NCBI RefSeq assembly: GCF_051954455.1
Contig: NZ_JBQCHS010000034.1
Coordinates: 1-64,000 of the forward strand
DNA: 64,000 nt
Direction: 5' to 3'
Source: Pseudolysinimonas sp051954455
GTDB taxonomy: Bacteria; Actinomycetota; Actinomycetes; Actinomycetales; Microbacteriaceae
In this document: positions 25,494 through 33,912 of the stretch, one piece after another
How positions within the stretch are numbered: the first letter of the stretch is position 1
Layout of the letters: the number at the start of each line of letters is the position of its first letter
Position numbers and translations under genes: made by a program
Notes under the pieces: model-generated
What the model was told of the DNA's origin: nothing
The model's database searches: none
The model's input: the letters and a program-made list of their open reading frames with translations, nothing else

Positions 25494-26321
25494 TTACGCG
25501 CCGACCTTGAAGCGGGCGAAGCCCTGGATCGTGAGCCCGGCGTCCGCGACGACCTTGCTGATCGTCAGCTTGTTGTCGCGGGCGTACTCCTGCTCAAGGA
25601 GGGCGATCTGCTTGTAGAAGGCGCCGATGCGGCCCTCGACGATCTTCGGGAGCGCGGCCTCCGGCTTGCCCTCGTTGCGGCTGATCTCCTCGACGATGCG
25701 GCGCTCGTTCTCGACCTCGGCCGGCGGCACGTCGTCCTTCGAGAGGTACTGCGGGTCGGCGAACGAGATGTGCTGCGCGATGCTGCGCGCGGTCTCCGCG
25801 TCCGAGCCCTGGTACGCCACGACGACCCCGATCTGCGGCGGCAGGTCGGCGGAGGTCTTGTGGAGGTAGACCGCGTAGTGGTCGCCCGAGATGCGCACGA
25901 GGCGGCGCAGCTCGATCTTCTCGCCGATGATGGCGGCCTCGTCCTCGATGGTCGACGCGACGGTGCCGTTCTCGAGCGTCACCGCGAGGGCCGCGTCGAC
26001 GGTCTCGGCGCCGGAGTCGGCGAGCGCCTCGGCGATCCGGTCCGCGAGAGCGATGAACTTCTCGTTCTTCGAGACGAAGTCGGTCTCGCAGGCGAGCTCG
26101 AACATCGTGACGGCGGTCGCGGACTCGACGACGCGCACGAGGCCCTCGCTCGTCGAGCGATCGGCGCGCTTCGCGTTGCCCTTCGCCCCCTTGAGGCGCA
26201 GGATCTCGACGGCCTTCTCGACGTCGCCGTCGGCCTCGACGAGGGCGTTCTTGGTGTCGACCATGCCCGTGCCGAGTCGCTCGCGCAGGGCCTTGACGTC
26301 TTCCAGGCTGAAATTGGCCAT
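25494..26321 (-). CDS. tsf: Elongation factor Ts
   Basis: 275-residue nucleotide exchange factor for EF-Tu. The N-terminal UBA-like domain has VKALRERLGTGMVDTKNALV (about 9-28). The core contains the TDFVSKNEKF motif (near 79-88) that contacts the EF-Tu Mg2+ site, followed by VVAYQGSDAETARSIAQHIS near 167-186. Length is normal for actinobacteria. ATG start with GGAAC/AAGG-like sequence upstream. It follows rpsB by 86 nt, in the usual order, and is followed by the tsf terminator. Confidence 0.97.
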   Translation of the reverse strand: MANFSLEDVKALRERLGTGMVDTKNALVEADGDVEKAVEILRLKGAKGNAKRADRSTSEGLVRVVESATAVTMFELACETDFVSKNEKFIALADRIAEALADSGAETVDAALAVTLENGTVASTIEDEAAIIGEKIELRRLVRISGDHYAVYLHKTSADLPPQIGVVVAYQGSDAETARSIAQHISFADPQYLSKDDVPPAEVENERRIVEEISRNEGKPEAALPKIVEGRIGAFYKQIALLEQEYARDNKLTISKVVADAGLTIQGFARFKVGA

Positions 26322-26372
26322 GGCTGTTCCTTACTGATCGAAAGTGGCTGTGCCGGTTCTCTGGGGGATGAC

Positions 26373-26399
26373 GGGACGCCGCGACGGACGCGGCGCCCC
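26373..26399 (-). terminator. Hairpin between rpsB and tsf
   Basis: CGCCGCG (26377-26383) pairs with CGCGGCG (26389-26395) across a 5-nt loop, with partial GGG/CCC extension outside. It starts 9 nt after the rpsB stop. It may partly terminate or process the rpsB-tsf mRNA; no U-tract is present. Confidence 0.4.
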
Positions 26400-26407
26400 G
26401 ATCCCGA

Positions 26408-27445
26408 CTACTTCTCGGCGGCCGCGGCCTTCTCGGCCGGGGTCTCCTTCTCGGCGTCGGTGGCCTCGGCCTCGAGGCGCGCCTCGGCGGCCTCCTCCGA
26501 CTCCGGGTGGTGGATCGGCGTGAGCGACTCGTCCTCGACCGCGGCGGTCTCGGCGAGCTTCGCGTCGGCGTCGTTCTCCTCGGTGGGGACCTCGGCAGCG
26601 ACGATCTCGGCGACCTTCTCCTCGGCGTCCGGCGCCTGGTCGACGGCCTCGATGCGCTCGGCGGTCGACTGCGGGGTCTCGGACGCCTCGAGGAGCTCGC
26701 GCTCCCACTCGGCGAGCGGCTCGACCGCCGACACGTTGCCCTCGGCCGCCGGCGCCTGGTGGCGCTGGACGAGACCCTCGGCGGCGGCGTCCGCGATGAT
26801 GCGGGTCAGCAGGCCGACGGAGCGGATCGCGTCGTCGTTGCCCGGGATCGGGTACTGGAGCTCGTCGGGGTCGGCGTTCGTGTCGAGGATGCCGATGACC
26901 GGGATCCCGAGCTTGGTCGCCTCGTTGACGGCGAGGTGCTCGCGCTTCGAGTCGATCACCCAGATCGCCGACGGCGTCTTGGTGAGGTTGCGGATGCCGC
27001 CCAGGGTCTTGTGCAGCTTGTCGAGCTCGCGCTTCTTGATGAGGAGCTCCTTCTTGGTGAAGCCCTTCGTCGTGTCGTCGAAGTCGATCTCCTCGAGCTC
27101 CTTCATGCGCGCGAGGCGCTTGGAGACCGTCTGGAAGTTGGTGAGCAGACCGCCGAGCCAGCGCTGGTTGACGTACGGCTGGCCGACGCGGGTCGCCTGC
27201 TCGGCGACCGACTCCTGCGCCTGCTTCTTGGTGCCGACGAACAGCACGGTGCCGCCGTGGGCGACGGTCTCCTTGACGAAGTCGTACGCCTTGTCGATGT
27301 ACGACAGCGACTGCTGCAGGTCGATGATGTGGATGCCCGAGCGCTCGGTGAGGATGAAGCGCTTGACCTTCGGGTTCCAGCGGCGGGTCTGGTGCCCGAA
27401 GTGGACGCCGCTGTCGAGCAGCTGGCGGATGGTGACGACGGCCAT
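26408..27445 (-). CDS. rpsB: 30S ribosomal protein S2 with long acidic C-terminal extension
   Basis: 345-residue S2; the E. coli protein is 241. Residues 1-230 hold the normal fold: VTIRQLLDSGVHFGHQTRRW (4-23), KAYDFVKETVAHGGTVLFVGTKKQA (near 55-79), GGLLTNF and GIPVIGILDTNADP (near 175-188). From about 255 on, the protein is a low-complexity tail rich in Ala and Glu with few hydrophobics, ending in AEKAAAAEK. The ATG at 27445 has AAGGAG seven bases upstream and gives the conserved N-terminus; the upstream in-frame sequence is not protein-like. First gene of the rpsB-tsf unit. Confidence 0.97.
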   Translation of the reverse strand: MAVVTIRQLLDSGVHFGHQTRRWNPKVKRFILTERSGIHIIDLQQSLSYIDKAYDFVKETVAHGGTVLFVGTKKQAQESVAEQATRVGQPYVNQRWLGGLLTNFQTVSKRLARMKELEEIDFDDTTKGFTKKELLIKKRELDKLHKTLGGIRNLTKTPSAIWVIDSKREHLAVNEATKLGIPVIGILDTNADPDELQYPIPGNDDAIRSVGLLTRIIADAAAEGLVQRHQAPAAEGNVSAVEPLAEWERELLEASETPQSTAERIEAVDQAPDAEEKVAEIVAAEVPTEENDADAKLAETAAVEDESLTPIHHPESEEAAEARLEAEATDAEKETPAEKAAAAEK

Positions 27446-27662
27446 GGCCGTTCTCCTTCTTCTCCCGCACGGCCCGGGGGCGGTGCGGGACTTCTCGGTT
27501 GTGTCGATCGCGCGGCGGGTGCCGGGATCCCTGGTGCCGGGCGCGCACCCGCCGGACCCACAGCGTCTGAGTGAACAGAACGCACGGGACCGGACCGAAT
27601 GGATGCGGGGGCCGAATGGCACGCGAAGTCACCCCGCCGGGGCGGAGTGCATCGTCAGTGTA
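27446..27662 (-). promoter_or_regulatory. rpsB promoter and structured leader (candidate S2 autoregulation)
   Basis: The gap between rpsB and the M23 gene (27446-27753, 308 nt) holds no gene. On the minus strand TACACT (27662-27657) is a good -10 box, predicting a leader of about 200 nt. Two hairpins lie in it: a 10-bp stem (27513-27522 with 27545-27554) and a 7-bp stem (27464-27470 with 27483-27489) ending about 18 nt before the ATG. A structured rpsB leader is the place where S2 autoregulation acts in other bacteria; here this is inference. On the plus strand TAGCCT (27661-27666) could be the -10 of the M23 gene. Confidence 0.45.
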
Positions 27663-27753
27663 GCCTCCTTCCCCGTTCCCCCGCATGCCGGTTCGTGCAC
27701 CGGACGGCATCCCCCGCCCCGTGCCGACCGCGGTCGCCGGCAGGGTGGTCGCC

Positions 27754-28329
27754 ATGCGATCGCGACGACTCCCCCGGGCGGCCGCGGCGGCCGTGGTCGT
27801 CGCGGTCGCCGCCCTGGTGATCGCGACGGGCCCGAGCGGGGCCGCGGCCGGCCCGGCACCGCCGTCCGGCCCCGGCTCCGGCTCCGGCTCCGGGGAAGGC
27901 GTCGCGGACGGTGCCGCGGTCTGGACGTGGCCGATCGCCTCGCCGCACCCCGTCGTCCGCGCCTACCTCGCGCCCCCGACGCCCTACGGGGCCGGGCATC
28001 GCGGCATCGACATCGGCGCCGTCGAGGGATCATCGGTGTTCGCGCCGGACGACGGTGTGGTGCATTTCGCGGGAGTCGTGGTCGATCGGCCGGTGCTCTC
28101 GGTCGAGCACGCCGGCGGTGTGCTGTCGAGCTTCGAGCCCGTCACGAGCGAGCTCCACCCGGGCGACGCGGTGCATCGCGGCCAGGTCGTCGGGATGCTG
28201 GCCGCCGGGCACTGCGTGGATGCCGGGTGCCTTCATCTCGGAGCGCGGGTGGACGGTCAGTACGTGAACCCGATGATCTTCCTCGGTGGCGTTCGGCGTG
28301 CGGTGCTGTATCCGACGCGGGGCGGGTGA
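27754..28329 (+). CDS. Secreted M23 (LytM-like) peptidase
   Basis: 191-residue exported protein with a LytM/M23 fold, probably a peptidoglycan endopeptidase or a regulator of amidases. The signal peptide is Arg-rich then hydrophobic (1-32, with ATGPSGAAAG at the cut region). A Gly/Ser/Pro linker (about 35-50) is followed by the catalytic domain: GHRGIDIGAVEG (HxxxD zinc motif, near 84-95), VFAPDDGVVHFAG near 98-110 and CLHLGARVDGQYVNP near 164-178 (the HxH second motif reads LHLG, so one His is missing). That altered motif may mean reduced or no activity. ATG 27754 is preferred; an ATG at 27685 would add 23 residues before the signal peptide. Confidence 0.85.
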   Translation: MRSRRLPRAAAAAVVVAVAALVIATGPSGAAAGPAPPSGPGSGSGSGEGVADGAAVWTWPIASPHPVVRAYLAPPTPYGAGHRGIDIGAVEGSSVFAPDDGVVHFAGVVVDRPVLSVEHAGGVLSSFEPVTSELHPGDAVHRGQVVGMLAAGHCVDAGCLHLGARVDGQYVNPMIFLGGVRRAVLYPTRGG

Positions 28330-28331
28330 GG

Positions 28332-29246
28332 TCAGGCGCGCGGATGCGCCGTCGCGTAGGCGGCTTTCAGGCGCTCGGCCGAGACGTGCGTGTAGATCTG
28401 AGTCGTCGCGAGGCTCGCGTGCCCGAGCAGCTCCTGCACGGCGCGGAGGTCGGCACCCCCGTCGAGCAGATGGGTCGCCGCCGTATGGCGGAACGTGTGC
28501 GGCCCCGCCGGGCCGGACCCGGGCAGGTCGGCGAGCAGCGAGGCGACGAGCTGGTACACGGTGCGCGCGGTGAGCGGTGCTCCGCGGGCGCCGAGGAAGA
28601 GGGTGTCGAGCAGGAGCGCGTCGATCCCGTCGCGCAGGAGGGCCGGCCGGCCGGCGCCGAGGTAGCGGTCGAGCGCCCTCGCGGCGGGGACGCCGAACGG
28701 CACCACCCGCTCCTTGCCGCCCTTGCCGAGGACGCGCACCATGAGGCGCGTGCGGTCGACGTCGCCGAGCTCCAGCCCGACGAGCTCGCTCACGCGGATG
28801 GCGCTCGCGTAGAGCAGCTCGACGATCGCGAGGTCGCGGATCGCAACCGGGTCGTCGCCGGCGGCGCGCCCCTCGAGCCGGGCGAAGAGCACGTCGAGCT
28901 GGGACCGGTCGAGGACGCGCGGCAGATGCTTGTCGCTCTTCGGCGCGCGGAGCCGAGCGCCCGCGTCACCGGCGGCGGCGCCGGTCCGTGCGAGCCACGC
29001 CGTGAATCCCCGGACCGCCGCCGTTCGACGGGCGAGACTCGACTTCGCGAGTCGATCGCTCACGTGCCACTGCCAGTCGCGCAGCAGCTCGAGGTCGATC
29101 GCCTCGGCCTCGGTGACGCCCGCCTCCTCCGCGAAGGCGGCCAGGTCCACGAGATCGCCGCGATACGCCCGGGCCGTCTGCTCGCTCAGCCCGCGATCGA
29201 CGGTCAGCTGACGCACGAAGGCGTCGATCGCGGCGTCGATCCTCAC
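28332..29246 (-). CDS. xerC: Tyrosine recombinase XerC
   Basis: 304-residue site-specific recombinase that with XerD resolves chromosome dimers at dif. The N-terminal SAM-like core-binding domain (about 1-95, FVRQLTVDRGLSEQTARAYRGDL) precedes the catalytic domain with Arg in ASAIRVSELVGLELG (near 153-167), Lys in GKGGKERVVPFG (near 179-190), HTFRHTAATHLL (His/Arg, near 246-257), GHASLATTQIYTHV (His and Tyr nucleophile, near 271-284). All catalytic residues are present. GTG start. Chromosomal position between rpsB and dprA matches other actinobacteria, which favours XerC over a mobile-element integrase. Confidence 0.93.
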   Translation of the reverse strand: MRIDAAIDAFVRQLTVDRGLSEQTARAYRGDLVDLAAFAEEAGVTEAEAIDLELLRDWQWHVSDRLAKSSLARRTAAVRGFTAWLARTGAAAGDAGARLRAPKSDKHLPRVLDRSQLDVLFARLEGRAAGDDPVAIRDLAIVELLYASAIRVSELVGLELGDVDRTRLMVRVLGKGGKERVVPFGVPAARALDRYLGAGRPALLRDGIDALLLDTLFLGARGAPLTARTVYQLVASLLADLPGSGPAGPHTFRHTAATHLLDGGADLRAVQELLGHASLATTQIYTHVSAERLKAAYATAHPRA

Positions 29247-29298
29247 CCGGACATCGTCTCGCCGTACCGTGCCGCGCGCCCGCGCGACGCGCCCCCCG

Positions 29299-30252
29299 TC
29301 ACGACTCGCGGGATCCGCCCTCGACGTCGAGGAGGGTGAACGTCGACGCCTTATGGGAGAACGCCTCCCGTCGCTCGTGCGGCGTCATGGCGGCGAGCCG
29401 CTCGAGCACGGCGCCGTCGAAGCCCGTGACCTGGGGCGCCGACGTCACCGGCACGACCGAGTGCACCACCGCATGCGGGTACACGTCGACGAGGGTGATG
29501 GACTGGCCGCCGTCGACGCCGAGCAGCGCGTCGGGCGGGCCGCTGGTGTCGATCGTGTAGCAGGTGGCGGCCGCGACCGACACCGGAATGCCGGCGAACG
29601 TGCCGTGCGTCGCGTAATGGAGGTGGCCCGCGAGGATCGCCCGGACGTCGGATCCCTCGAGCACCTCGGCCAGCCGCTCCTGCTCCTGGAGCTCGAGGAT
29701 CGCCATGGTCTCGACCGGACTCGGCAGCGGCGGGTGGTGCAGGGCGAGCAGCGTGCCGTGCGCGGCCGGGAAGGCGAGCACCTCCTGCAGCCAGTCGAGC
29801 TGCTGGTCGGTGACCTCGCCGTGGTGGTAGCCGGGGACGGTCGAGTCGAGCGAGATGATTCGGAGACCGTCCAGGTCGTAGACCCGGTCCTGCGGATCCG
29901 CGCTGGGCTCCTCGCCGAAGAGGATCGACGAGTAGGGCTCGCGCTCGTCGTGGTTGCCCATGACCCAGATGATCCGCGATCCCATCCGATCGGCGACCGG
30001 CTCGAGCTGCGAGCGGAGCCGCTCGTACGCCTCGGGCTCGCCGAGGTCGGCCAGGTCGCCCGTGATGACGATCGCCTCGGGTCGGCGCCCCGACCGCTCC
30101 AACTGCTCGAGGGCACGCGCCAGGTGCCCATCGGTGTCGACCGCACCGTAGAGCGGGCGCCGACCGCCCAGGAAGTGCGTGTCGCTGACATGCGCAATGC
30201 GATGCAGGGGCGCACCGTACTGGCCGAGCTGGATGCGGTGGTCGAGGGCCAT
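29299..30252 (-). CDS. Metallophosphoesterase (CpdA/Icc-like phosphodiesterase)
   Basis: 317-residue calcineurin-like phosphoesterase with all metal motifs: HVSDTHFLGG (about 21-30), ITGDLADLG (near 62-70), GNHDE (near 97-101), ALHHPPLP (near 168-175) and GHLHYATHG (near 207-215). The order matches class III cAMP phosphodiesterases and related cyclic-nucleotide or phosphate-ester hydrolases. A C-terminal extension of about 70 residues follows the last motif. It lies between xerC and dprA and interrupts that usual neighbourhood. The true substrate is not predictable. Confidence 0.88.
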   Translation of the reverse strand: MALDHRIQLGQYGAPLHRIAHVSDTHFLGGRRPLYGAVDTDGHLARALEQLERSGRRPEAIVITGDLADLGEPEAYERLRSQLEPVADRMGSRIIWVMGNHDEREPYSSILFGEEPSADPQDRVYDLDGLRIISLDSTVPGYHHGEVTDQQLDWLQEVLAFPAAHGTLLALHHPPLPSPVETMAILELQEQERLAEVLEGSDVRAILAGHLHYATHGTFAGIPVSVAAATCYTIDTSGPPDALLGVDGGQSITLVDVYPHAVVHSVVPVTSAPQVTGFDGAVLERLAAMTPHERREAFSHKASTFTLLDVEGGSRES

Positions 30253-30289
30253 GCCCTCACTCTCGCAGCATCGTCCGACCGTGGCGACG

Positions 30290-31504
30290 TCACCGGGCCG
30301 CCGCCGATTCGGCCACCGTGCGGATCCATCCCGAGGGCCGCTGCCGGGCGAGGCCCTCCAGCTCGAGGAGACCGAGCTCCGCGCGGATGCGGTCGGGAGC
30401 GAGCCCGGAGATCGCGGCGAGCTGCTCGGGTGCGCGCCCGGCCCGGGTGCTCATCGCGTCCAGGAGCCGCATGCGGGTCGCGCTGAGCCGATCGGCGTCG
30501 AGAGGGGCCGGGGCGACGCCGTCACCGACCCCGTCCTCCCCCAGCAGCTCCGCCATCTCGGCCGCCGACGTCACGCACATCGCATCGCTCTCGCGGAGGA
30601 GGCGATGGCATCCCGCCGAGGCGGAGCTCGTGACAGGCCCGGGCACCGCGCCCACCGGCCGCCCGAGTTGCGCGGCGTGGTGGGCGGTGTTGATCGACCC
30701 CGACCGCCAGCCGGCCTCCACGACGACCGTCGCCCCGGTCGCCGCGGCGATCAACCTGTTCCTCTGGAGGAAGCGCCAGCGGCTCGGGGACACTCCCGGC
30801 GGCACCTCGGCGACGACCGCTCCGCGCTGCTCGATCGTGCGGAGCAGTCCGTCATGCCCCGACGGGTAGAAGGTGTCGACCCCGCCGGCGAGGAACGCGA
30901 TCGTCGCTCCCTGCCCGGCCAGCGCCGCGCGGTGGGCCGCCCCGTCGATCCCGTAGGCGGCGCCCGAGACCACCGCGATCCCGCGGTCGACGAGGCCGGC
31001 GGCGGCCTCCATCGCCACGTGCTCGCCGTACGCGGTCGCGGCGCGGGCGCCGACGATCGCGACCGATCGGCGGAGCGCTCGCAACCGCGCGCGGTCGCCC
31101 CGCACCCAGAGCGCGAGCGGTGCATGCTCGCCCAGATCGTCGAGCCGCGTCGGCCACTCGGGGTCGCCCGGGATCACGAGCGACACCGCGAACCGCGCCG
31201 CCTGCCGGAGGTCGAGCTGCACCCGCGCGGCGTCCACCCGGGGACGCCAGCGCTCCAGCGCCGAGGGCGGGATCACGGGCGCGCCCGCCGCCCCCTCGCC
31301 CCGCACCCGGGCGACGAGCGCCGCCAGCGCGGCCTCGGCTCCGTTCTCCGCCACGAGCCGCCCCGCATCGCCGTCGCCCGGCTCGACCACGCGGCTCCAG
31401 GCCGCGCGGGCGAATCGCTCGGCGACCGCCGCCCGATCGGGTGCCTCCGCCACCGCGCGCACGAGCGGCGCGACGGCCGTCTCGGGCATCCCCAGGATCG
31501 TCAT
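30290..31504 (-). CDS. dprA: DNA-processing protein DprA
   Basis: 404-residue DprA/Smf, which protects incoming single strands and loads RecA in natural transformation; in actinobacteria its role is uncertain. An N-terminal region of about 95 residues precedes the Rossmann-like core: VAIVGARAATAYGEH (near 144-158), VVSGAAYGIDGAAHRAAL (near 175-192), FLAGGVDTFYPSGH (near 202-215) and GWRSGSINTAHHAAQLGRP (near 268-286). A winged-helix C-terminal domain follows (about 340-404). ATG at 31504. Downstream of comM and yraN on the same strand, the usual dprA-comM-yraN order; no comEC or pilus genes are in the window. Confidence 0.94.
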   Translation of the reverse strand: MTILGMPETAVAPLVRAVAEAPDRAAVAERFARAAWSRVVEPGDGDAGRLVAENGAEAALAALVARVRGEGAAGAPVIPPSALERWRPRVDAARVQLDLRQAARFAVSLVIPGDPEWPTRLDDLGEHAPLALWVRGDRARLRALRRSVAIVGARAATAYGEHVAMEAAAGLVDRGIAVVSGAAYGIDGAAHRAALAGQGATIAFLAGGVDTFYPSGHDGLLRTIEQRGAVVAEVPPGVSPSRWRFLQRNRLIAAATGATVVVEAGWRSGSINTAHHAAQLGRPVGAVPGPVTSSASAGCHRLLRESDAMCVTSAAEMAELLGEDGVGDGVAPAPLDADRLSATRMRLLDAMSTRAGRAPEQLAAISGLAPDRIRAELGLLELEGLARQRPSGWIRTVAESAAAR

Positions 31505-31537
31505 GCGGTCTCCCTCTCGCTCATCGCCTGCACGCGC

Positions 31538-33070
31538 TCATTCCGCCATCGCCTTCCGCAGGAACAGGGCCCGGCCGATGTGCTCCGCGGTCGGGCGCTC
31601 GGCGTCCTCGAGGTCGCAGACGGTCCAGGCGACCTTGAGCACGCGGTCGTACCCGCGCATGGTGAGCGCGCCGCGTTCGAGGGCGCGATCCAGCGCCGCG
31701 GTCGCACCACGCACGGGGGCGCCCGCCGGGGACCGCAGCCACGGCCCCGACACCTGCGCGTTGAGCCGCCACGGCGTCGCGCGCAGGCGGTCCGCGGCCC
31801 TCCCTCGCGCCGCGACGATCCGGGCCCGCGTGTCGCCGCTGGTCCGTCGATGCTCCGGCGTCGCGCGCAGCTGCGCCGCCGTGATGCGTCGAACGGTGAG
31901 CTGGATGTCGACCCGGTCGAGCAGCGGTCCGCTCAGTCGGCCGAGGTACCGTCGCCGAGTGAACGGCGCACATGTGCAGGCGCTGTCGTCGACGCCCGCG
32001 AGTCCGCAGGGGCAGGGATTCGCCGCGAGCACGAGCTGGAACCGGGCCGGGTACCGCGCCGTCGCGTAGACGCGGGAGATCGCGACGACGCCGGACTCGA
32101 GCGGCTGCCGCAGGGCGTCGAGCGCGGCGGCGGGGAACTCGGGGGCCTCGTCGAGGAACAGGACCCCGTGCGCCGCCCGCACGACCGAGCCCGGACGGAT
32201 CCACCCGCTGCCGCCGCCGATCATGGACGCGGCGCTCGACGTGTGATGCGGCGCCTCGAACGGCGGACGCCGGGTCAGTCGGGCCCCCACCGGGGAGCCG
32301 CCGAGCGAGCGGATCGAGGCGACCTCGAGCGCGGCGTCGTCGTCGAGGTCGGGCAGAAGACCGGGAAGTCGTGCGGCGAGCATCGTCTTGCCTGCGCCGG
32401 GCGGCCCCAGCAGGAACAGATGGTGCCCGCCGGCTGCGGCGACCTGGGCGGCGTCGATCGCGTCCTCGTTGCCGACGATGTCGGCGAGATCGCCGGTGTC
32501 CTCCGGCTCTTCCGTCGGCGCCGGGCCCGGGATCGGATCGCACTCGACCTGGTCGAGCTCCGCCCCGTGCCAGATCGCGGCGTCGCGCAACGAGGCCATG
32601 CCGACGATGCGGACGCCCTCGACGAGCCGCGCCTCATCGGCATTGCCCGCGGGAACCACGACGGTCTCGTAGCCGGCCCGTGCCGCCGCGAGCACCGCGG
32701 GGAGGACGCCGGAGACGGGACGCACCCGCCCGTCGAGGGCGAGCTCTCCGAGGTGCACCACCCGGTCGACCGACGCGGCCGGCACCTTGCCGTCGGCGGC
32801 GAGCGCCGCGAGGGCGATGGCCAGGTCGAAGGCCGAGCCGTGCTTCGGCAGGGCCGCGGGCGACAGGTTGACGGTCAGCTTCCGCGCGGTGATCGCGAGC
32901 TCCGAGTTGTGCGCGGCAGCGCGCACGCGGTCGCGCGCCTCGCCGAGCGCCGCGTCCGGCAGGCCGATGAGCACGAAACCGGGCAGGTTGCTCGAGATGT
33001 CCGCCTCGATCTGCACGATCACGCCGTCGATCCCGAGCAGCGCGACCGCGTGGGTCCGGGCGAGCGGCAT
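31538..33070 (-). CDS. comM: ComM/YifB family Mg chelatase-like AAA ATPase
   Basis: 510-residue hexameric helicase-like AAA+ protein; ComM drives branch migration during integration of transforming DNA in other bacteria. The N-terminal ChlI-like domain (about 1-170) has IQIEADISSNLPGF-like sequence and the Lon-like KLTVNLSPAALPKHGSAFDL near 83-102. The AAA core shows Walker A LLGPPGAGKTM (near 222-232) and Walker B HGVLFLDEAPEF (near 302-313), then a Cys cluster NPCPCG...CTC near 360-380. The ATG at 33070 overlaps the yraN stop (ATGA). Confidence 0.95.
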   Translation of the reverse strand: MPLARTHAVALLGIDGVIVQIEADISSNLPGFVLIGLPDAALGEARDRVRAAAHNSELAITARKLTVNLSPAALPKHGSAFDLAIALAALAADGKVPAASVDRVVHLGELALDGRVRPVSGVLPAVLAAARAGYETVVVPAGNADEARLVEGVRIVGMASLRDAAIWHGAELDQVECDPIPGPAPTEEPEDTGDLADIVGNEDAIDAAQVAAAGGHHLFLLGPPGAGKTMLAARLPGLLPDLDDDAALEVASIRSLGGSPVGARLTRRPPFEAPHHTSSAASMIGGGSGWIRPGSVVRAAHGVLFLDEAPEFPAAALDALRQPLESGVVAISRVYATARYPARFQLVLAANPCPCGLAGVDDSACTCAPFTRRRYLGRLSGPLLDRVDIQLTVRRITAAQLRATPEHRRTSGDTRARIVAARGRAADRLRATPWRLNAQVSGPWLRSPAGAPVRGATAALDRALERGALTMRGYDRVLKVAWTVCDLEDAERPTAEHIGRALFLRKAMAE

Positions 33071-33441
33071 CAGAACACCCCGCGCAGGTGCTCGACGACC
33101 GCCGGCCGATCCCGCGGGGCGATGACGGCGACCGCGTCGATCCGCACCCGCGGATGCGCGCCCGCCTGATCCGGGTGAGCGGCGCACCACTCGCCCGCGA
33201 GCCGTCGGAGCCGCGCGAGCTTCGTCGCCGTGATCGCCTCGAACGGGTGCCCGTAGGCGGTGCTCGCCCGGGTCTTCACCTCCGCGACGACGATCTCGCG
33301 GGAGGCGCCGTCGAGGAGGACGAGGTCGACCTCCCCCGACGGACCGCGCCAGTTGCGGTCGAGGACCCGCAGCCCGCCCCGGGTCAGGTGCGCGGCGGCG
33401 AGGCGTTCGCCTCGGGCTCCGAGGACGTCTTTGGCGGCCAT
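33070..33441 (-). CDS. yraN: YraN family endonuclease-like protein (UPF0102)
   Basis: 123-residue small protein with a PD-(D/E)xK nuclease-like core: GARGERLAAAHLTRGG (about 8-23), the catalytic-looking GEVDLVLLDG (36-45, Glu and Asp), and IVVAEVKTRAS near 50-60 (Glu-x-Lys). This arrangement is that of RNase/Holliday-junction-like nucleases; the cellular role of UPF0102 is unsettled. The ATG start and the stop overlapping comM place it at the head of the yraN-comM-dprA set. Complete length. Confidence 0.92.
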   Translation of the reverse strand: MAAKDVLGARGERLAAAHLTRGGLRVLDRNWRGPSGEVDLVLLDGASREIVVAEVKTRASTAYGHPFEAITATKLARLRRLAGEWCAAHPDQAGAHPRVRIDAVAVIAPRDRPAVVEHLRGVF

Positions 33442-33534
33442 GCGGACGATCGTCCCGGGATCCGCCGCGGCCCGCGGCGACCGCGACCCGCCCCGTGGAG
33501 GGCGGCGCGCGAACGCCGCTGTGGACGAGGAGCG

Positions 33535-33858
33535 CTATTCGTCGAGCGCGAGCTCCTTGGGCAGCTCGAGGTCCTTGTCACCGCGGACCTCGACGTTGAA
33601 GTCCTTGTAGGTGATGACGCGCACGCTCTTCACGAAACGGTCGGACCGGTAGACGTCCCAGACCCACACGTCGTTCATCTGGATCTCGAAGTAGAAGTCG
33701 TGCTCGGTGTCCTTGCGGTCCACCGCGACCTCGTTGGCGAGGTAGAAGCGGCGCTCCGTCTCCACCACGTAGCGGAACTGGCTCACGACGTCGCGGTACT
33801 CGCGGTACAGGGCCAGTTCGACCTCGCGGTCGTAGTCCTCGATCTCGTCGTCGTCCAT
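33535..33858 (-). CDS. DUF2469 family protein
   Basis: 107-residue acidic protein conserved in actinobacteria near rnhB and yraN; function unknown. N-terminus DDDEIEDYDREVELALYREY (2-21) is strongly conserved-looking. The middle holds aromatic-rich strands (YVVETERRFYLANEVAVD, near 30-47, and FYFEIQMNDVWVWDVYR, near 55-71). The C-terminus is charged. ATG start with a leaderless TAGACT box 7 nt upstream on the minus strand, so it is transcribed separately from rnhB. Confidence 0.88.
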   Translation of the reverse strand: MDDDEIEDYDREVELALYREYRDVVSQFRYVVETERRFYLANEVAVDRKDTEHDFYFEIQMNDVWVWDVYRSDRFVKSVRVITYKDFNVEVRGDKDLELPKELALDE

Positions 33859-33865
33859 CGAGGGG

Positions 33866-33871
33866 AGTCTA
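33866..33871 (-). promoter_or_regulatory. -10 box of the DUF2469 gene (leaderless)
   Basis: TAGACT on the minus strand (33871-33866) ends 7 nt before the ATG at 33858, with no Shine-Dalgarno sequence between. Confidence 0.55.
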
Positions 33872-33912
33872 GGCGAGCGCCGGGGGCGCGGCAGGCGCAG
33901 AGGAGCGCGACG

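Noticed and set aside
28332..29246. XerC-like gene as a mobile-element integrase
   Set aside because: Flanks are conserved chromosomal genes and no attachment sites or cargo are present.
25479..29339. 1,286-codon plus-strand open frame across tsf, rpsB and xerC
   Set aside because: It is antisense to well-conserved genes, with Ser/Arg low-complexity translation.
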